Notes: a model not told the origin generated them from the letters alone. DNA of 64,000 nt from an uncultured Flavobacteriaceae bacterium (GCA_947494325.1 CANLUS010000001.1:124001-188000), one strand, 5' to 3'. Counted from the stretch's first letter, positions 53,596-62,664 are shown. Made by a program: numbers and translations.

Positions 53596-53974
53596 CTACA
53601 AATTTTTTAGAAATAGTTTTTTTAGTTGTTTTATCAATCGCATCAATGTTAATAATTTGCTGATCACCTCTTGTATTCTGTGAAATTGAAATTGCCCAGT
53701 TATTGAATGATTCTTGATACTTTACTCCAACCTTATCATGTATATATAAATACTTCAGTTCGTACAATCGCGTATGAACAGTCCGATTGTTACGTTTTTG
53801 AATAACTGATTTAAAAATGGTATTCAGCGCTAAAGAAGAAATCGAAAATATAGTAACAATAAGAACAGTTGCCACCAAGGTTTCTACCAATGTCGAAGCT
53901 TTTAATTTTATAGATTTTCGCTTATACAACAACGACCCTAATTTGATTCTATTTTTTTTTAATAGTATAGCCAT
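53579..53974 (-). CDS. Minor pseudopilin, GspI-like
   Basis: A 131-residue protein with a 26-residue leader and a predicted prepilin cut KLKA|STLVE (Ala26/Ser27, Glu31 at +5), then TLVATVLIVTIFSISSLALN. STLVETLVA resembles the (F/S)TLxExLVA start of GspI/PilV proteins. The leader is longer than usual, so a downstream start is possible. It overlaps the K-like gene by 16 bases and the J-like gene by 17, which implies tight coupling. Confidence 0.72.
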   Translation of the reverse strand: MAILLKKNRIKLGSLLYKRKSIKLKASTLVETLVATVLIVTIFSISSLALNTIFKSVIQKRNNRTVHTRLYELKYLYIHDKVGVKYQESFNNWAISISQNTRGDQQIINIDAIDKTTKKTISKKFVDDHIE

Positions 53975-55230
53975 TTTGCCGTTTTGTGATTTGTACTTTT
54001 AAATTGTAACCCTGCGTATTTATTTGATAAATTAGTACTTGTTATTTTACCATTATAAATATGATTTTTATAGACCGAACCAAATTGTTGGGCTACAAAG
54101 CCTCTGGCATAGATGCTGCCATTTACACAACCTCTTAGCTCTATGTTCTGGTTGCAATACACTTCTCCATGAATAGTAGCATCTTTTTCTATTAGGATAT
54201 GAGCGTCATAACTTTCTTTTTTATCATTTGTTAGAAAGGCAACAACACCTTTTATTTCACAATTTTTTGCAATAAAAATCTGAGCGTTGTTTTTTCTGGC
54301 ATTTGAAGGGCTTTGCTGTTTTTCCACAAGTATTAAGCTTGACGGATATATTAATTTACTTCCTTGAGCAACAGTTATTTTTTTTGAGGCAATTGCCTGA
54401 AAATTTCCTTGTACCTTTTCTTTAATTTCTATTTCTGGAGCTATCAAGATGATATCAGTTAACAAAGAAGATTGATGTACCGTAATTTTATGCGTCGCAT
54501 ATACAATGACATTTCCGGTCAAACGAGCGCCTATTAGGTCAACAGTATTTGAGCTTGTCAATACTTTCGTTGGATTTGAGAATGAATTCACCAAAATCAT
54601 CTCATCTTCAAGTGGTTCAACATCATTTAATTCATTTAAGAATAATTCTCCTAATTTTTTTTTTAAGGCCTCTACATTTAATATTGGCGGTAGTTCTTTA
54701 CTACTTTTCTCAATAGCGCCATATACCAATTGATTATTTGAATATGAACTTCCTGCAATAGTGCCTCTTTTTACTCCTTGTTGCGGAAGATATGCCTTAC
54801 CTTGAATTTTCGAATTACCTACCAAAACCAATGGCTGATTCTCATCTTGCAAATAGAGCGCTGGTTTTTTTGACTGATATCCGGCAAGCATTGCCGTTTT
54901 TGTAAAAACTTCTTTACTATGACTCCCTGTTAACTGAACTATATCAAAAATGCCCCAATGCTGTTTAATGGCGGTAAGCTCACTTTTTTGCTCACTGCTT
55001 AATGCGAGTTCGGTTGGTGTATTATAGGATACCTCTTGTAAATCGGCTTCCAGAAAGCCTCGATCTGTTAATTCGATAAGGTTTTTAAAATGTTTATTTT
55101 TAGCCATAAGACGCTGCTGCACATAGGTTAAACTGATAAACGCAACTATTAATAAGGCTATCACCACAGAAATAAAAATGGTGTATTGTAAGGCTCCTGC
55201 TTTTAGTTTTATGTGATACAGTTTTTTCAA
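53959..55230 (-). CDS. GspK-like pilin fused to a polymer-forming (bactofilin-like) solenoid
   Basis: A 423-residue protein. The N-terminus KLKA|GALQY followed by TIFISVVIALLIVAFISLTYV looks like a prepilin leader and stalk, with Tyr and not Glu at +5, as expected of GspK, which lacks Glu5. The rest is a beta-solenoid of short hydrophobic rungs (VDLIGARLTGNVIVYATHKI, LLTDIILIAPEIEIKEKVQG, AHILIEKDATIHGEVYCNQN, IELRGCVNGSIYARGFVAQQ), close to bactofilin/polymer-forming repeats. Classic GspK has an alpha-helical domain instead. It follows the GspC-like gene by 60 bases. Confidence 0.7.
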   Translation of the reverse strand: MKKLYHIKLKAGALQYTIFISVVIALLIVAFISLTYVQQRLMAKNKHFKNLIELTDRGFLEADLQEVSYNTPTELALSSEQKSELTAIKQHWGIFDIVQLTGSHSKEVFTKTAMLAGYQSKKPALYLQDENQPLVLVGNSKIQGKAYLPQQGVKRGTIAGSSYSNNQLVYGAIEKSSKELPPILNVEALKKKLGELFLNELNDVEPLEDEMILVNSFSNPTKVLTSSNTVDLIGARLTGNVIVYATHKITVHQSSLLTDIILIAPEIEIKEKVQGNFQAIASKKITVAQGSKLIYPSSLILVEKQQSPSNARKNNAQIFIAKNCEIKGVVAFLTNDKKESYDAHILIEKDATIHGEVYCNQNIELRGCVNGSIYARGFVAQQFGSVYKNHIYNGKITSTNLSNKYAGLQFKSTNHKTAKWLYY

Positions 55231-55290
55231 TAAATTAAAGAAATTTTGATGTTCTGGTACTGATTCAAAAAGATCAAATTTATGTTACGA

Positions 55291-55752
55291 CTAGTTAGAT
55301 ATATTGAACTTTTGACGTTGGCCCTTAAATTGTAAGGTCACTTCATTAGCATTCCCTTTTAAGAGTTTTACACCATTATTAGTTGCCTTTTGTTTATAAA
55401 AGAATTGTTGTCCATTCACTGTAAGAATAAAAACCGAGCCATTTCCTTGACTCGATATCATTCCCTTGTACGCAATGGTTGGAAAAGGTACTTTGGCAGT
55501 TTCTTTTACTCTTTTAGATACTTTTTTAGTTACTTTCTTCTTTTTATAGGTTCCTAAAAAAGGATCTCTATAGTCTGTACTAATAGTAAAGGGCTCAGAT
55601 TCTTTCAATTCTTGAGGCTTAAATGCAGTCACTGTTAGTTTTTCTTGTGAAGTATTTGAAGGTTGTAAGCCCGAGTAAATTCGAAATCCTAACAAACCCC
55701 AAATTAGAATGACAGCGGGCAACAATATGTATATATTTTTTTTGTTTTTCAT
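55291..55752 (-). CDS. GspC/PilP-like inner-membrane protein
   Basis: A 153-residue bitopic protein: short cytoplasmic MKNKKN, one helix (IYILLPAVILIWGLLGFRIY), a linker with YRDPFLGTYKKKK (the RDPF motif of PilP/GspC HR linkers), a lysine-rich stretch, and a small beta domain (IAYKGMISSQGNGSVFILTV, VKLLKGNANEVTLQFKGQRQ) matching the HR/PilP domain that binds the secretin N0 region. It probably links the inner-membrane platform to GspD. Confidence 0.75.
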   Translation of the reverse strand: MKNKKNIYILLPAVILIWGLLGFRIYSGLQPSNTSQEKLTVTAFKPQELKESEPFTISTDYRDPFLGTYKKKKVTKKVSKRVKETAKVPFPTIAYKGMISSQGNGSVFILTVNGQQFFYKQKATNNGVKLLKGNANEVTLQFKGQRQKFNISN

Positions 55753-55871
55753 ACACTAATTTCAATAGCTATACTCACCTTGAACTTGTCTTGCTTTGCG
55801 CACCTTCGAGTGCTACATTTGGTATGATCACCATAGATTCTAACTCAACTATCAAATGACACTACTCTACA

Positions 55872-56234
55872 TCATGGTTCTAAGACCACTTCAAAATCAC
55901 TTTTTGTATAGTTGGTTTCATAAGCCGAATTCAATGCTTTTAACCGCCATTCATAAATATTTGCTTCTAATAGCTGTGTGAAACTGACTCCAGAAACGAT
56001 CGTGTCTAGAACTATTTGTTCTGCATTTTCAAAACTGGGTGTTGCCACCTGTAACTCATAATCTGTAGCGCCATTTACCGTTTGCCAATTAAAAATCACA
56101 TCGCCCGTAACTAAGCTAACGCCATTTGTTGGCGCCAACAACGAAACACTCTTTGTTGTTATGTCTTCCTCGTATAAAATTTCTTCGCATCCCGCGAAGC
56201 AACATATCAACATTAGAATAACTATTTTTTTCAT
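55872..56234 (-). CDS. Small lipoprotein with a fibronectin-III-like domain, in the secretion cluster
   Basis: A 120-residue lipoprotein (MKKIVILMLICCFAGC, Cys16). The mature part is one beta-sandwich with GVSLVTGDVIFNWQTVNGAT, DYELQVATPSF and ANIYEWRLKALN, an FnIII-like pattern. As first gene of the minus arm of a T2SS-like cluster it may be a secretin pilotin or an assembly lipoprotein. That is inference from position; no pilotin family is recognised. Confidence 0.65.
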   Translation of the reverse strand: MKKIVILMLICCFAGCEEILYEEDITTKSVSLLAPTNGVSLVTGDVIFNWQTVNGATDYELQVATPSFENAEQIVLDTIVSGVSFTQLLEANIYEWRLKALNSAYETNYTKSDFEVVLEP

Positions 56235-56469
56235 TATACAAGTTGTAATAGGTCTTTAAATAATTCACATTACAACCATTCAGAAATGTGTAATTCTGAA
56301 CAGTTTGGACTACTAAACTAGAACCGATTTTTAAGTTTTTTTTGATGAATTAGTTTGAGTAGTACCTTTTTCGGGTAAATGGTTCACTTTTTCTAACAAA
56401 TGGTAAAAAAGAGGCCTTTTATGACATCAAAAACGAGGTTTTCTTAAAATTCTCACTTCTTTTTTTCTC

Positions 56470-56477
56470 TAGCTTTG
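56470..56477 (+). promoter_or_regulatory. -7 element upstream of the pseudopilin gene
   Basis: TAGCTTTG is a perfect TAnnTTTG match, 22 bases before the pseudopilin ATG at 56500. A TTTG -33 element at the right spacing is not seen. Confidence 0.5.
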
Positions 56478-56499
56478 AGTCATAATAGTTTCCGGTATT

Positions 56500-56919
56500 A
56501 TGAAAAAAACAAACACTTTTTTACTCAAAAAAGTTCCTGCATTCAATTTGCAGGAACTGCTTGTGGTATTAGTAATCATAGGTATTCTTTTACTACTTGC
56601 ACTTCCTAACTTAATGCCCCTTATCGCAAAAACGAAAAGCTTAGAGGCACAAACACAACTCAAACATATTTATAATTTAGAGAAGCAATATTTCTTTATG
56701 CACTCTAAATATGTTAATGACTTTAACGCCATTGATTTCGAAGCTCCGAAAACGGTACAAGAAAATGGCAATGCCAACTATAACTATGAAATAATTGAAG
56801 TTTCTAACAATAGTTTTAAAGCACGTGCTACGGCTGTTACAGATTTCGATGGTGATGGTGTTTTTAACGTCTGGGAGATCGATCAAAATGATAGTCCAAG
56901 AGAATTAGTAAAAGATTAA
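56500..56919 (+). CDS. Major pseudopilin/type IV pilin-like protein (GspG/PilE-like)
   Basis: A 139-residue protein with a prepilin leader cut at KVPA|FNLQE (Ala14/Phe15, Glu19 at +5) and a long hydrophobic stalk (LLVVLVIIGILLLLALPNLM), then SLEAQTQLKHIYNLEKQYFF, typical of GspG/PilE pilins. The C-terminus has DFDGDGVFNVWEIDQ, a calcium-binding-like loop as found in major pseudopilins. First gene of the plus arm. It is followed 12 bases later by its own prepilin peptidase. Confidence 0.88.
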   Translation: MKKTNTFLLKKVPAFNLQELLVVLVIIGILLLLALPNLMPLIAKTKSLEAQTQLKHIYNLEKQYFFMHSKYVNDFNAIDFEAPKTVQENGNANYNYEIIEVSNNSFKARATAVTDFDGDGVFNVWEIDQNDSPRELVKD

Positions 56920-56931
56920 ATCCTAGAAAAT

Positions 56932-57417
56932 ATGATGATATCTATACTAAAGACTCTTAGTCTTTTCGGACTGCTGGGCATTATATACCAAGATTTTAAA
57001 GAACGACAAGTCTATCTCTGGCTCTTCGTTAGCGTGGGCATTATACTTACCATAACTTTCTTTCAAAACACATCGCCAATACTATATTCCATAAATATTG
57101 GCATAAACATATTGATCATTTCGATCGTAGTATCAGTGCTATTTTTGTATACGAAATACATCCTTAAAAAATCTTTCAGAGATAGTATTGGTCTAGGAGA
57201 CCTCGTATTCTTCATGTGTATGGCTATTAGCTTTCCAACAGTCGCATTTATAGTTCTTTTTACATTTTCGCTGTTTTTTGCCTCACTACTTTACGCGATG
57301 CTAAAACCAAATTTGAAGCAAAGTTCTGTGCCTTTAGCCGGGCTTCAAGCACTCTTTCTTTTTTTAATTATAGGTGCAAACTGGAGTTTTCATTTTATAA
57401 ATCTCTATTTACTATGA
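56932..57417 (+). CDS. Minimal prepilin peptidase (A24 family)
   Basis: A 161-residue membrane aspartyl protease with about six helices. Catalytic aspartates are Asp21 (IYQDFKERQVYLW) and Asp90 in IGLGDLVFF, the GxGD motif. The N-terminal zinc-binding methyltransferase domain of PilD/GspO is absent, so it should cleave leaders but not N-methylate the mature pilins. It overlaps the gspE gene by four bases (ATGA). Confidence 0.9.
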   Translation: MMISILKTLSLFGLLGIIYQDFKERQVYLWLFVSVGIILTITFFQNTSPILYSINIGINILIISIVVSVLFLYTKYILKKSFRDSIGLGDLVFFMCMAISFPTVAFIVLFTFSLFFASLLYAMLKPNLKQSSVPLAGLQALFLFLIIGANWSFHFINLYLL

Positions 57418-58829
57418 GAACATCCTATTTTAACATCCCAACAGCGCTGCAACAACTATTGAGTGCCGAACAAGCGTATCATTATCGAGCCATTCCACAT
57501 TTTCAGCAGAATGGAAGTATCACTTTTAAAACAGATACGACTTCAACTCAGTTATTAAAAAATGAGCTCATGATTATTCTTGGCAAGGAAATAGAACTCA
57601 TTTCAGTACCGACAAATGAGATAGATCAATATTTAACAACGAACTACAGAAAAAGAAAAACAGCCGCACAAACTGAACTTTCAGATTCTCAAAATTTATT
57701 GCTTACTATTATTGAGGAAGCAAAAAATCTAGGGAGTAGCGATATCCATTTTGAAGCTTTTGAACATACAAAAAGAGTACGTTTTAGAATTGATGGTAAA
57801 CTATTAGAACGCTATGTGATTCCCGTTGCCGAATATCCCAAAATTATCAATCAGTTGAAAGTAAAAGCAGGCTTAGATATTGCCGAAAAGAGATTACCAC
57901 AAGATGGACGCATTCATATGGTGAATGCAAACACCGAATATGATATTCGTGTATCTTCATTACCAACATTACATGGCGAAAAATTGGTGTTACGTTTACT
58001 CTCAAAAGATGCCACCAACATTCAATTAGAAAGCTTAGGCTTTACCGAACAAGAACTAAAGCGTTACAGAAGCAGCGTCAAAAACCAACACGGTATTGTT
58101 CTAATTTCAGGACCTACAGGTTCTGGAAAAACGACCACCTTATACGCCACCTTAAAATTATTAAACACCAATGACACCAATATAGTAACCATAGAAGATC
58201 CTATAGAATATACCTTAGAAGGCATCAATCAAGTACAACTAAAAGAAAGTATAGGTTTAGATTTCGCTACTTCTTTACGTACTTTTTTGAGACAAGATCC
58301 TGATATTATTATGGTGGGCGAAATTAGAGATGTTGCCACGGCAAATATGGCCGTTCGCGCTTCTTTAACAGGGCATTTAGTATTATCAACGATACATACC
58401 AATTCGGCATGGGCCACCATTTCACGATTGATCGATATGGGAGTACCTCCATTCTTAATTGCCAGCACTTTAAAAGTAAGTGTTGCGCAACGACTGGTAC
58501 GTAAATTATGTGAAAAGTGTAAACAAGAGGACGTACTCTCGGCTGAAATACTCCCAGAAGGATTTAATGTGCCAAAGAATTTATCAAAGCACTACAAAGC
58601 CGTGGGCTGTAATGCTTGCTATCATACAGGATATGTAGGCAGAAAAGCCATCTATGAAATCATACCTATTAACAGGGTTTTGGCAGAACATATTAAAAAA
58701 AACAGCTTAGAAATAGATGCCTATTTCAAAGAAAATAACCTGGTAACACTTCAAGAGAACGCCATACAACTGGTGGTCAATGGTGAGACCTCTATCGAAG
58801 AAATATACCCCTTATTAACGAATCATTAA
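57414..58829 (+). CDS. gspE: Type II secretion/pilus assembly ATPase GspE/PilB
   Basis: A 471-residue secretion ATPase. A short N1E-like domain (1-90) precedes GSSDIHFEAFEHTKRVRFRI. Walker A GPTGSGKT (233-240, Lys239), Walker B DPDIIMVGEIRD (296-306) and the His box GHLVLSTIHTNSA (320-332) are intact. The zinc-binding tetracysteine CEKC...CNAC (366/369 and 399/402) marks assembly ATPases and is absent from the retraction ATPase PilT. It powers pseudopilus extension on the GspF platform. No second ATPase is in the cluster. Confidence 0.96.
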   Translation: MRTSYFNIPTALQQLLSAEQAYHYRAIPHFQQNGSITFKTDTTSTQLLKNELMIILGKEIELISVPTNEIDQYLTTNYRKRKTAAQTELSDSQNLLLTIIEEAKNLGSSDIHFEAFEHTKRVRFRIDGKLLERYVIPVAEYPKIINQLKVKAGLDIAEKRLPQDGRIHMVNANTEYDIRVSSLPTLHGEKLVLRLLSKDATNIQLESLGFTEQELKRYRSSVKNQHGIVLISGPTGSGKTTTLYATLKLLNTNDTNIVTIEDPIEYTLEGINQVQLKESIGLDFATSLRTFLRQDPDIIMVGEIRDVATANMAVRASLTGHLVLSTIHTNSAWATISRLIDMGVPPFLIASTLKVSVAQRLVRKLCEKCKQEDVLSAEILPEGFNVPKNLSKHYKAVGCNACYHTGYVGRKAIYEIIPINRVLAEHIKKNSLEIDAYFKENNLVTLQENAIQLVVNGETSIEEIYPLLTNH

Positions 58830-58835
58830 AATAGT

Positions 58836-60953
58836 ATGAATATGAAATTTTCTTTAAGACCTTTATTAGTAGTACTTCTTTTAAGCCTTTCATTGAGTAC
58901 GTATGCCCAAAGTGATCGCATTGAACAATTAAAAATAAAATTGGAAAGTTTGGTCGTTGATGCGCCAGGTTTAAGTAAAAAAGCTGAAATCAATGTGAAT
59001 AATATTGCCTTATCGGATTTCTTGCAGGCCTTAGCAACAACAAATAAAATTAACATAAATATACATCCTGAATTAAATAATATCACTATTAATAATAACT
59101 TCTCAAATGCCACGGTCACTGATGTATTGGTTTTCGTTTGTAAACAATACGAACTGGATATCGATTTTACCGGAAACATACTATCGATTCACAAATTCGT
59201 GAAAACGAAACCGGTCATCAAACATCGTGGCATCCCTATCAACTACGACCTCAGTACTGATATTTTTAGCATTGACCTTGAGCAAGATACCTTGCATGTA
59301 GTTTTCAAGCAAATTATGGATAAAACAGGTAAAAATTTGGTATTCGCTCCCGGAATGGATAAATTAATCCTCAGTGGTTATATACAAAACATGCCTTTTG
59401 ATGCTGCTCTTGACAAAATCGCTTTTGCCAATAATCTTTCCTTTGTAAAAACAAGAGATAATTTTTATTTGTTCGAACAAAATGAAGGCATTACATTGCT
59501 ACCAAAAGAGCCCAAACTCAACAAATCTTCTGTCAAAGCACCAGTACGCAAAAGACGTTCTAACTTTTACTTTAAGGTCACCGACACAATTGCTAATCGA
59601 TTAGATGTAGATTTTGAAAACACACCAATTTCTACTATTGTCTTTGATATTGGCCATGATTTAGATAAAAATATGTTTACCGCATCACCGCTAAACCAAG
59701 CTGGTACTGCCACAGTAAAAGCCGATAATATTACCTACGATTTACTATTAGACAAAATCTTGGAGAATACCGAGTTCACCTATAAAAAAGAAGAAGACAT
59801 CTACTATTTTGGTAAAAAAGATCAAACTTCTTTACGCGATGCCGTAGTGATACCATTAATGCATCGTTCTATTGAAGTAATGAATACTAGTGGCACATCT
59901 ACTAGAAGGGCAGGTAGAACTTCGGGCGGCACCTACAACGGTACTACAACCAATTTTTCAAATCAAAATTTCAATAATAGAAGTACAAATAATAGCGTTA
60001 ACGCGAATCGACAAACCGTAAATACTAACAGGTCGAACAACTTCACTCAAAGTAATTCTCAAATAGAATCTTTGATTAACACTTTACCCGAAGATGTTAC
60101 TAAAGATTTAAAGGTAAGTGTTGATGTAGAACTTAATAGTTTTATTGTTAGTGGCCCTAGTCAAAATATAGAGCGTTTTAAAAAATTTATAGCATATATT
60201 GACAAACCAGTACCAGTTATATTGATTGAAGTAATGCTTCTTGAGGTTAATAAAACGGCCACTGTAGAAACTGGCATTAGTTGGGGCCTTGGTGATGGAC
60301 CAACAACTACTCAAGGCGATGTATACCCAAGTACCGATTTAACCTTAGGTGCGAATTCGGTCAATAGAATTATTGGTGGCTTCAATGGCTTTGGTTCTTG
60401 GAATTTAGGACAGGTAGTCCCCAACTTTTTTGCAAAAATAAAAGCCATGGAAACCAATGGTGATATCAAAATACGATCAGCACCTAAATTATCGGCATTA
60501 AATGGACATCGAGCGAACTTATCTATTGGCGAAACCACTTATTATGCCGTTACACAACGTGATATTATTGGAAGTCAAAACCCGCAAACTTCAACGATCA
60601 CCAATTACCAACCCATTGATGCAGAATTTGCCATCAATATCAAACCCTTGGTTTCTGGAGACGGTCAAATAACCTTAGATATTAATGTGATTCAATCAAG
60701 CTTTAATGGAAATCAGGTAGCTGAAGACGCCCCGCCGGGCGTAAATTCTAGAGAATTTAACTCCATTATTCGTGTAAAAAATAAGGACATGGTGATTCTA
60801 GGTGGTTTAGAAGAAAAAATCAAAAATGACTCTGGAACTGGGGTTCCTTTTTTAGCAAGAGTGCCTATCATAAAATGGTTTTTTAGTAAGAAAAAACGTG
60901 AAGACACCAAAAAGAAATTGACAGTACTTATTAAACCTACTATTATTCGATAA
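58836..60953 (+). CDS. gspD: Outer-membrane secretin GspD/PilQ
   Basis: A 705-residue secretin with signal peptide (LLVVLLLSLSLSTYAQ). N-terminal STN/N0-like and N1-N2 repeats (EINVNNIALSDFLQALATTN; FSIDLEQDTLHVVFKQIMDK; VDFENTPISTIVFDIGHDL) cover about 45-320. An Asn/Thr-rich linker (about 355-410, GTYNGTTTNFSNQNFNNRST) follows, then the N3 domain and the C-terminal secretin domain with VPFLARVPIIKWFF, the VPxLxxIPxxxxLF signature. It forms the outer-membrane gate. Its stop overlaps the next start (TAATG). Confidence 0.94.
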   Translation: MNMKFSLRPLLVVLLLSLSLSTYAQSDRIEQLKIKLESLVVDAPGLSKKAEINVNNIALSDFLQALATTNKININIHPELNNITINNNFSNATVTDVLVFVCKQYELDIDFTGNILSIHKFVKTKPVIKHRGIPINYDLSTDIFSIDLEQDTLHVVFKQIMDKTGKNLVFAPGMDKLILSGYIQNMPFDAALDKIAFANNLSFVKTRDNFYLFEQNEGITLLPKEPKLNKSSVKAPVRKRRSNFYFKVTDTIANRLDVDFENTPISTIVFDIGHDLDKNMFTASPLNQAGTATVKADNITYDLLLDKILENTEFTYKKEEDIYYFGKKDQTSLRDAVVIPLMHRSIEVMNTSGTSTRRAGRTSGGTYNGTTTNFSNQNFNNRSTNNSVNANRQTVNTNRSNNFTQSNSQIESLINTLPEDVTKDLKVSVDVELNSFIVSGPSQNIERFKKFIAYIDKPVPVILIEVMLLEVNKTATVETGISWGLGDGPTTTQGDVYPSTDLTLGANSVNRIIGGFNGFGSWNLGQVVPNFFAKIKAMETNGDIKIRSAPKLSALNGHRANLSIGETTYYAVTQRDIIGSQNPQTSTITNYQPIDAEFAINIKPLVSGDGQITLDINVIQSSFNGNQVAEDAPPGVNSREFNSIIRVKNKDMVILGGLEEKIKNDSGTGVPFLARVPIIKWFFSKKKREDTKKKLTVLIKPTIIR

Positions 60954-62146
60954 TGCTAAATAAACTTCTAACATATAGTACATTTGGCAACCTTTTCTGC
61001 GGAGTAGAACATACGTCTAAAAATGGCCTTGAAACTATCTATGGTTTGGTATTAAAGCAGCAAAAGAACGAATTTTCAGTTGCGGGTGAATTTAATGTTC
61101 AAACTATTTCTGAACTCAAAAATCGACTGGAATCAAAACAGCATGTGTTTGTTACCATCAATACCGAAAAGGTGTTATTTCGAATGTTAGAAGGGGAACT
61201 GGAAGAGCAAAGAGCCTTACCACAAGCATTTCCTAATATAAAAATTGAGGATTTCTATTATGAGTTTCACACCTCAAATGACAAAACGTTCATTGCAATT
61301 TGTAGAAAGAATGTTATTGAAAGTATCTTAAAAGAATATGCATCCCATCAATACAATATTCTTGGTTTTTCTTTAGGAAATCTTGGCATCTCGCAACTCG
61401 AGGGTGTCATCGAAGCTAACACTATTCAAACTTCGAATGGTATCGTTGATTTTATTAACAGTTCAATTTCAGAAATATCCATCACCACCAATGAACTGAA
61501 TAACTATTCAATAAATGGTTTAAGAATTCGCAATCTCTCGGTATTGAGTTTGGCCGGAATCTTAACTTATTATACGAATTCGTTTAGTACCAATACGAAC
61601 TTCATCGATCATATGATGGAGTTAAAAAACAACTTTAAACACAAACGTATTTTCAATGTAGGCCTAAGAGTAGGTTTAGGTATTCTTTTTATTTCGCTTC
61701 TCACCAGCTTTATGCTCTTCACGCATTATGCCACAAAAATTGAAGAAGAAGCTAGTTCCTTAGCTATCAATAAATCGCAAAAAACGACCTTTTTAAAATT
61801 AGTCGATGAGGCCGCTAAAAAAGAAAAACTCCTTAATGATTTTTCATTGACATCCTCGAGATCATCGTGGCACTTAGATCAATTGGGACAAACAATTCCA
61901 AATTCAATCATATTGACCGAAATGCAATGGCAACCTCTTGTAAGAGCAATCAAGAAAGAGCTACAAATCGAAATACAAGAGCGTACTATACTCATAAAAG
62001 GAATCGCCCATAAGGCAGCTGATTTTTCGAAATGGATAGATCTATTAGAAGAACAAAAGTGGATTGAAAAAGTAGCTATAAACACCTACGGAAATGGCAA
62101 CAAAAGAGTGCCTGTTTTTGAAATAGAAATCATCTTTACGCAATGA
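60953..62146 (+). CDS. GspL-like (fused PilM-PilN) inner-membrane protein
   Basis: A 397-residue protein with a cytoplasmic N-terminal domain (about 1-225) of the actin-like PilM/GspL type, one transmembrane helix near 236-256 (VGLRVGLGILFISLLTSFML), a coiled coil and a periplasmic ferredoxin-like end (LQIEIQERTILIKGIAHKAA, the PilN-like repeat). One polypeptide combining PilM and PilN functions is the GspL arrangement. Sequence similarity to GspL is low, so the call depends on layout and position. It overlaps the next gene by four bases. Confidence 0.75.
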   Translation: MLNKLLTYSTFGNLFCGVEHTSKNGLETIYGLVLKQQKNEFSVAGEFNVQTISELKNRLESKQHVFVTINTEKVLFRMLEGELEEQRALPQAFPNIKIEDFYYEFHTSNDKTFIAICRKNVIESILKEYASHQYNILGFSLGNLGISQLEGVIEANTIQTSNGIVDFINSSISEISITTNELNNYSINGLRIRNLSVLSLAGILTYYTNSFSTNTNFIDHMMELKNNFKHKRIFNVGLRVGLGILFISLLTSFMLFTHYATKIEEEASSLAINKSQKTTFLKLVDEAAKKEKLLNDFSLTSSRSSWHLDQLGQTIPNSIILTEMQWQPLVRAIKKELQIEIQERTILIKGIAHKAADFSKWIDLLEEQKWIEKVAINTYGNGNKRVPVFEIEIIFTQ

Positions 62147-62664
62147 AACTAAAACAACGAAATATACTACTTAGTGTTGGGTTTATTGTGATGTTATGGC
62201 TGTCTTATCAGTTATCATTTTCGAAAACAATTCGATTAAAAAAGCAAGTTGTAGCCTTAAAGAAAGAAGCCGCTATTTTTGATAATATTTCACAAAATTT
62301 ATTAGATCTTAAGCAACAAAATAGCTATTATGACTCTATACTTGTGTCTAAAAAAATATCTGTTGAGACTTCATTTCAAAACAATTTACTTACAACTATC
62401 AACACTGTTACCGACTCAACAAATATTGACGTGGTATCTTTTCTACAACCTCATGTATTCGACATTGACGATACACGAACAAACACCTATTTTTTTAGTT
62501 TAAAAGGAAATTTTCTTGAAATTACGCAATTGCTATATACCTTAGAGCACAAGTATAAACTTGGTAAAATTGTTTCTGTAAACTATAGCAAAAAGAAAAA
62601 CTACCGTCGCAATTTAGACTATTTAGAATGTGCAGTGTTGTTGCAGCATGTAGCTCAAGAATAG
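62143..62664 (+). CDS. GspM/PilO-like inner-membrane protein
   Basis: A 173-residue bitopic protein: cytoplasmic MKLKQRN, one helix (ILLSVGFIVMLWLSYQLSF), a coiled coil (KKQVVALKKEAAIFDNISQN), and a ferredoxin-like periplasmic domain with VVSFLQPHVFDIDDTRTNTY and FFSLKGNFLEITQLLYTLEH, the PilO/GspM pattern. Last gene of the plus arm; partner of the GspL-like protein. Confidence 0.75.
   Translation: MKLKQRNILLSVGFIVMLWLSYQLSFSKTIRLKKQVVALKKEAAIFDNISQNLLDLKQQNSYYDSILVSKKISVETSFQNNLLTTINTVTDSTNIDVVSFLQPHVFDIDDTRTNTYFFSLKGNFLEITQLLYTLEHKYKLGKIVSVNYSKKKNYRRNLDYLECAVLLQHVAQE

Noticed and set aside
56500-62664. Retractile type IV pilus
   Set aside because: No PilT/PilU ATPase in the cluster, the L protein is fused as in T2SS, and a GspC/PilP-like protein and K-like pilin are present. 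A pilus-like role cannot be fully excluded without the rest of the genome.
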